DNA from: Astrocystis sublimbata
Lineage: Eukaryota > Ascomycota > Sordariomycetes > Xylariales > Xylariaceae
DNA length: 64,000 nt
Reading direction: 5' to 3'
Assembly (NCBI GenBank): GCA_022453515.1
Contig: JAJNNY010000061.1
Coordinates: forward strand, 124,001-188,000
Position numbers and translations under genes: made by a program. Positions within the stretch are counted from its first letter, which is position 1. Each line of letters begins with the position of its first letter. Of this stretch, positions 58,491-64,000 are shown one piece after another. The notes beneath the pieces were generated by a model. It ran no database searches. It was not told where the DNA came from and worked only from the letters and a program-made list of their open reading frames with translations.

Positions 58491-60389
58491 TTTTACAATG
58501 ACGCCACCTGCAATCCTCAGTCCAGTGTACAAATTCGACCTGATGATAGCTTCACGGCTTGGACGATGGGGTTGCCTGTCACAATATTCCGTTTTGGGAT
58601 GGATGTACAATACAATGGATCTTCGCACCGGTCAACAAGACAATGACCAGGCTGAAGTGGGAGTATAACGGCAACGAAGGCTCTTTTAAACCACGTCGAT
58701 GACTTGGTCTGGCCTGTAGGTATATGACTCCAATACGCTCGGAACCAGTAAGCGTCGGCTATGTTCGGACCATATGTAGGACCCCGTCAGATGAAGCGGC
58801 CAAATCGGCTCTGATCCTTCGCTCAAGAAATCAACGGTGAAGTTATTTGTCTATCTACCCTTGGCTTCAGGCTTCAAGGAGCTGGTCAGCAGATGGAGTG
58901 TCTGCATACTCCTGCCGGCTTTAAAGGCATTTGCAACCTGGAGTAAGGCGCGAAGCAGCGAGTCCTTTTGTGGAGATACATCCATGCCAGCCCAATGACA
59001 CATGTTGCCGTACCTACAGTACAAACTACCAAGCGAAAGTTTCCAAAGATATCGAAATTGTCGGTGTCGCGTAATACCAGATGAGTTGGGGATCGAATGC
59101 GGATCTAAAAAGTGGAGTTGGGACCTGAACAGCCAAACGGTGTTCGTGTAGAATCCGTGTAGAATCCGCTAAGCGTCGAGGCTCGGAAGCGAAACGGCTA
59201 CGGGCAATTAGTTGTCGAGTTGTGCACGTTGACACCAGAGGTACCTACCTACCCAGTCACAAGTAATCTACCAGTACCTAGTAGTTTAAAGCCTGATTTC
59301 TGATACTTGGAAGTCTTTTGGTTACCAAGGTCCCTAGACATTGGAAGGCTCGAGTCGTTGGCTGTTTATTAATTCTGGACGATGTCTCTAGTATTCGGCG
59401 TTCCGGGCGGCGTTCCCCCCGTAAACAAGGCCTGTAGGTGTGGGGGATCTTTCTAGTCCATCTGCTTGAGGTTAGCTGGACGGTTTTAGTTTCCGCTTTC
59501 ATTCTCGGCCGGAGATTGAGTTGGCCGTGCACAAGACTATGTAACCCAGCGGGGTGGCACTTCGAGCCGGATGGAGGTTGCCTAGTGTTCCGAAGGTTGG
59601 CGAGGTCGGTCAGTCTTATGCAGATGACACGAACGATACAGATCTCCCAAGCTTCAAGGTTCCCGGATTTTAGAATATTCCTAGTCCTATAATTACATAC
59701 CGACTTAGACTCGTAGTTGTCACTCGTCTGAGGTGCACTTTTGGTCTTGCCGAGATACCCCCGCAGAACGAAACCCGACAATTCTTGTAATCAATTTCCT
59801 GAATCGAGTCTTCAAAGTTTCTGACAATTTCTAACACTGACACTGAAATTGGGGAGCAAGTCGGAGGTGTCAAAATACTCGCTTTCAATGGGCCTGGATT
59901 AGGTACCTAATGTTGGTACTAGTATGGCAGTTCCAGTTATGAGCTGGGTTCCATGTGAGCAGGCGAGGCAGGTAAGTGGTAAGTTGTAACCTTACCCAGT
60001 GGCTTTCATTAGATGCAAGATGGGGAATATACCTGGCGAGATGGTAGGCCAGACAGCTTTGGAAATAGATGGCTCTCTGTGAGGGACTTACCCTAGGTAC
60101 TGTACTAGGGGGCTACATGTAGGTAGGTCTAAGTAGCCTCCGCCAGCACCTTCACCTGGACAAGACCCCACCAAGCCCCCGCCCCCCCAATGCGGTCGGC
60201 GGGCATTCGACAGCTAGTTAGCACGTGACGGAGCCCATCCCAGAAATTTTTGGGATACCTACATCACGCACTGCGGATTGCCGATTCGAGGGTCGCGCGT
60301 CCTTGGCTCCAAGACAGCCAGCCGATCTTGAAGTGAGTGCGACTTGTCCAGGCTCGCCGTCGGACCACCACCACCACCAGCCCGCCACC
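58491..60389. promoter_or_regulatory. divergent intergenic region between the MFS and Nam9 genes
   Basis: 1.9 kb that should carry two promoters. It contains AGGTA/TACCT motifs at 59240-59255 and 60090-60130 and a C-rich stretch near 60175-60190. A 167-codon open frame opposite 59.3-59.8 kb has no family resemblance and no supporting context, so it is not called. Confidence 0.45.
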
Positions 60390-61777
60390 ATGAAGCCCAG
60401 AAGATTTCACGGCCTGAAGCGGCCAGTAAGTCTCACACCCCCCACATCGAATTCGGGCCATCGCCGCCTCCGCCCAGACCGTCGCTGATAGCCATCGCGT
60501 GCACACAGAAACTGCGACAGTCATGGAACAAGTACAACCTCTACAACATAGCCATGATGAGGGACCCCAGGATCGGCCAGAGCGACTCTGTCACCTTCTT
60601 CCAGCAGAAATGGAAAGCCAAGGGAATGCTGCGCACCTACCACGGCGAACACATCAACGAGAGCAAGTGGGAGCGCATGTTCAGCCGTCGCCTCCTGGGC
60701 GCCGTCAACATGCCCGCCGAGTACATGGCCCAGCACGACGGCTCCGAAATGGCCGCCGGGCGAGGCTCGGGAATAGATGAGGAGATTACAAACAAGCAAA
60801 GGGCAAAGACACCCGCCATCACACCCTACATGCAGATGACCTTTGCCCCCATGGAGAGGAGGCTGGACATCGCTGTGTTCCGCGCCATGTTCGCCAGCAG
60901 TGCGAGACAGGCGCGGCAGTTCTGCGTCCACGGCGCCGTCAAGGTCAACGGCAAGATCGTGCCTTACCCTGCTTATCGTCTCAACCCCGGTGATATGTTC
61001 CAGGTAGATCCTGACCGTGTCCTCTACGCAACTGGTCTGCCGAAACGACGCCCCCGCAAATTCAGACAACCATCCCAAGCTAGAAGAGAAGACGAAGAAG
61101 GAGAGGCCGCCACAGAAGAGAGCTCTGCGGCAGAGACCGAAGCGTCCGAGCCCGAAGCCCAAGCTGCCGAGGCTGAGCAAGACCCTGATACCACAGACGC
61201 ACCCGAGCCCATCGCGGCTGACATGAAGCCCACACGGCTCCAGATCCAGCGCCTTACCGCGCAAGCGAAGTCCCTGCTTGCCGAATGGGATTCAAGCGTA
61301 ACGCTGAAAAAGAGCCTGCGAAGTTTCATCAAAAATGCCAAACCCCTGCTCTCGCGCGCAGGCCGAGCCAACGCCTCGCCCACAGCAATAACCGACGAGC
61401 TTTCTACGCTTGTCGCTGAGCTCAATCTCGGGGTTGGCCAAGATAAAAAGGAAGCCAAGGAAGTCACATCCTCGGACCCAATCGACAGTCTGACCGATGC
61501 TGAGATGAAGACACTGGAGGAACGCATGGCAAAGCACATGCGCGAGGAAGAAGAGAACCCCTACGATCCTTCCAAGCCTTATGGTACACCCTGGAAGCCA
61601 CGCCATTACATGTCTCCCTTCGCCTTCATCCCTCAGTACCTCGAGGTCAACCATAACATCTGCTCGGCCGTGTACCTGCGGCATCCCGTAGCGCGCAAGG
61701 GCTACGCCGAGGTCCCAACACCATATTCCGTCGACGTGAATCAGCTCGCCTTTAACTGGTATCTCAGAAGACGGTAG
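60390..61777 (+). CDS. NAM9: mitochondrial small-subunit ribosomal protein uS4m (Nam9)
   Basis: Two exons, 60390-60425 and 60509-61777, with an 83-nt intron after only 12 codons; 434 residues. It is the mitochondrial counterpart of bacterial S4, a primary 16S-type rRNA-binding and assembly protein. The join MKPRRFHGLKRP/KLRQSWNKYNLYN is characteristic of fungal Nam9, and the ATG lies in a CCACCATGA context. The S4 RNA-binding domain is at about 126-178 (MERRLDIAVFRAMFAS, QFCVHGAVKVNGKIV, NPGDMFQVDP). An acidic, Glu/Ala-rich low-complexity segment (about 205-245) precedes a helical region. The conserved C-terminus (WKPRHYMSPFAFIPQYLE...FNWYLRRR) fits the family. No classic cleavable mitochondrial presequence is evident, although the N-terminus is basic. 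A longer in-frame reading upstream of the second exon is intron sequence. Confidence 0.92.
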
Positions 61778-63364
61778 ACGGGTCTTATCGTCATTTATGA
61801 AACATCCCATAGTGATGTTGATGGTGTTTCGGGATGCATAACAGAGGCCTCAGAGCCCCTCGATACACGCACTTCACCTCGGCCTCCATATACTAAACAT
61901 ACCGATATATTGCGGGCCTGTTCACTTGAGTACTAGAACATGTACTAATTAGAACTTTTATGGGTAGAGGGCAGGAGGGGAAGGGGAAAAGGGACGAAAT
62001 CCATGTTGCAGCATCATGACCCCGCCAACAATGTACCTACTCACCTATTTTCCCAACGGCCTGGACACGTTCTTGTCTGTGGTATGAGAAGACGATATGT
62101 ATAAAATGTATCAATACAAAAGTCAACCAACATTAAGACGTGGAACATGCGTGCCGATGAGGACGGGTCACTCACTACATTGCACACTCACCTATATGCG
62201 GTGATGCTGAGATGTTTTCAGTCATTCCCAAGCCCTGTTCTGAGGGCCGAGGGACCATATCGTCCGTCACCAATATCGTAATAAATGTATAGGTAGATAT
62301 ATATATTCTGGTTGTGATTTTTAACCCCCCCCCCCCCCCCCCCCAACCCTGTTTCTCGATGTTGAGCTGAGCAACGCTGACTGCCCTCGTTTTCACGAGT
62401 TGTTTGAAGCCCAAATGTACTCAACACCCACCCAGGATGTTGAGATTTACCATGGAATATCAGTTTTGCCCATGATACACTCACGGGACTTTAGAAACAG
62501 ACTTCACTCAGTAAGGAATTGATTGGTTTACACAGTAGGTGCTTAGGCAAGGAAAGGAGAACACAGATGTTTTGTGACTAAAGAAACTAGAGCGCGGTAA
62601 TATCGATAACCGGTGCGTTGTCAAGCACCACGAACACTCCCCTCAACTGATCGTAACAAGCCAACTGGACTTACGTATCAGCCAATCTGATGAGGCGAGC
62701 TATCCCTCCTAAAATACAGGCATCTAGCAGCATGAATAATTCTGCTGCTAAACATTATCATTTTGTCCCTTTGCAACCCGCTCGCCCGTTCCTTACGCCC
62801 CGGTTATACGACCATGGAGCCCGATGGGCACGGAGATCGCCGATCTCGTGAGATATGTCGACTGAGCACACTAGCAAGCGAACAAGAGACCGTCAGGTAT
62901 ATCGAGAGATATGGCAGGGGAGTGTCCAGTCCCAAGGGCTTCTCCATAGACGCTGCGGCTTGATGCGCATCAGCCATGTGTCATAATTGCTTTCTCTCCG
63001 AGTATGAGTAGGAGACGGGGCTCGAGCTAAGCAATAGGGATCTATGATGGTCGAAGAGACGCATTATTAATCTGCTGAACCTGACTAGCCCAAGTTTACC
63101 CTTTGGTGCAAGTTTTGAATTGGCTATTTGAAGCCATTCCCGAGGCACAGTATCCCCGTCATTTTGTACAACAATCGGCAATTGCCCAATTGCAATGGCT
63201 GTCCCGACATGATCTTCTTTTTGGGAGTATTAATTGAGAATTAAAAACAGAGGAGATGAATAGACATGGAGAAGTGAAGAAAAAAATGCGGCAGGCTGGT
63301 ATAGAACAGGCATCATCAAGGCTTGGGCGTGGCACGTATACTAGAGGAAGATGTTGCGTGAAGC
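61778..63364. other. 3'-3' intergenic region with poly-C tract
   Basis: 1.6 kb between convergent genes. A run of 20 C occupies 62325-62344, a likely site of sequencing or assembly error. A 49-codon ATG frame at 62814-62963 reads as an ordinary soluble sequence but has no recognised relatives and is not called. Confidence 0.5.
62325..62344. repeat. poly-C homopolymer
   Basis: Twenty consecutive C on the plus strand. Its exact length in the genome is doubtful because homopolymers of this size are error-prone. Confidence 0.9.
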
Positions 63365-64000
63365 CTAGCGTAGGGAGAAACCCTTGCGCTTGCCTTCCTT
63401 CTCTATAGGCTTGCCGCTCTCGACCCGGACTTTCTTGTCTTCGAGTTCTAACCGTTGTCGCTCCAACTGCTCCTTCATCTCGCGATGACGGGCGTATAAC
63501 TCCTCTTCGCTCTGTTTCAGCTTGCTCTCTTTTTCTGAGACCTTCTGTTGGAAGACCATCTTCATCTCGGCCTCCATCTTCGCAAGCTTCTGTTCGTGAA
63601 GGGCACGTTCTTCCTCTTGCTTGACAGCAGGGTTGACTTCCTTGAAGACGCTGGGGTCTTGGGCAACACCCATAGCAGTAAGCTTGTCTGTTCGGTAGTT
63701 CTCGTACAGGTTGTTGTTCGTGTGCTCCTTGAGTTCTTCCATGTGTGTTCGAATGAGCATTTGGCGGAGTTTCACGAAATCACAGTGCTCCTCATTATCC
63801 ACCTCGATGACACCCCAGGGGTAACGGCGGCCACGGACTTGACGTCCGTCAGCATTCGTGACCTCGTCATTGCTACCGACAACGGCAAAAGGCACTTTAG
63901 ACATGATCTCATTGTTCTCGGCGATGGTTTCCTCATCATCTAACTCATAACGAGGGCCCTCGAAGATCTGGATACCGTGGTGTTTGATATCGGAGAGAAT
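63365..64000 (-). CDS. septin, Cdc3/AspB group (3' part, cut by the window edge)
   Basis: The last 211 residues of a septin, open without interruption from the right edge (phase 0 at 64000) to the stop at 63365. Septins are GTP-binding proteins that form filaments at septa and hyphal branch sites. Seen here: the end of the GTPase domain and septin-unique element (HHGIQIFEGPRYELDDEE, SKVPFAVVGSNDEV, GRRYPWGVIEVDNEEHCDF, MLIRTHMEELKEHTNNNLYE). A long C-terminal coiled coil follows (about the last 95 residues, EEERALHEQKLAKMEAEMK...). The tail EKEGKRKGFSLR and the order of these motifs match yeast Cdc3 and Aspergillus AspB better than Cdc11, Cdc12 or Cdc10. The P-loop and start lie beyond 64000. 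Confidence 0.93.
   Translation of the reverse strand: MLSDIKHHGIQIFEGPRYELDDEETIAENNEIMSKVPFAVVGSNDEVTNADGRQVRGRRYPWGVIEVDNEEHCDFVKLRQMLIRTHMEELKEHTNNNLYENYRTDKLTAMGVAQDPSVFKEVNPAVKQEEERALHEQKLAKMEAEMKMVFQQKVSEKESKLKQSEEELYARHREMKEQLERQRLELEDKKVRVESGKPIEKEGKRKGFSLR

Noticed and set aside
59278..59781. 167-codon minus-strand frame
   Set aside because: Basic, low-information composition with no domain; lies in a probable divergent promoter region.
60521..61264. 247-codon minus-strand frame opposite Nam9
   Set aside because: Antisense shadow of a conserved ribosomal-protein exon.

Overview
The window comes from the nuclear genome of a filamentous ascomycete, most likely a sordariomycete. Genes are split by short GT-AG introns, usually 48-100 nt and often with a CTAAC/CTGAC-like branch site before the acceptor. 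Intergenic spaces are long and rich in microsatellites. The best recognised products (a NIT-4/NirA regulator, a Cdc3/AspB septin, a Bub2/Cdc16 TBC protein, a SulP permease with STAS domain) are of typical Pezizomycotina form. The class is inferred from protein resemblance; the exon structures were worked out by hand from the sequence.

Layout. 1-5.2 kb: mostly non-coding, with a doubtful partial exon pair at the left edge. 5.2-13.5 kb: housekeeping block with the THO subunit THOC5 (-), an adiponectin-receptor-like PAQR protein with an amphipathic N-terminal extension (+), a small cysteine-rich GPI-anchored secreted protein (-) hidden in three exons, and the mitotic-exit GAP Bub2 (-). 16.9-19.5 kb: sulfate permease (+). 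21.6-27.6 kb: two less conserved genes on the minus strand, a SWIM-type zinc-finger protein and a divergent protein kinase. 27.6-35.3 kb: a long gene-free stretch whose last 2 kb are packed with unrelated short tandem repeats. 35.3-41.7 kb: an atypical Zn2Cys6 regulator (+, eight coding exons, the first being only the ATG) followed by a TauD-like Fe(II)/2-oxoglutarate dioxygenase (+). 41.7-49.7 kb: gene-free DNA with microsatellites and a candidate solo LTR. 49.7-64 kb: housekeeping and regulatory genes: the nitrate regulator NirA/NIT-4 (-), La RNA-chaperone (+), an MFS drug:H+ antiporter (-), mitochondrial ribosomal protein uS4m/Nam9 (+) and the 3' part of septin Cdc3/AspB (-), cut by the right edge.

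Functionally the genes do not form one cluster. A loose nutrient theme exists (sulfate uptake, a taurine-dioxygenase-type enzyme, the nitrate regulator), but nothing in the sequence proves shared control. I saw no CRISPR array, rRNA, convincing tRNA or intact transposon. A recurring AGGTA/TACCT motif is scattered through almost every intergenic space and is the most conspicuous non-coding pattern.
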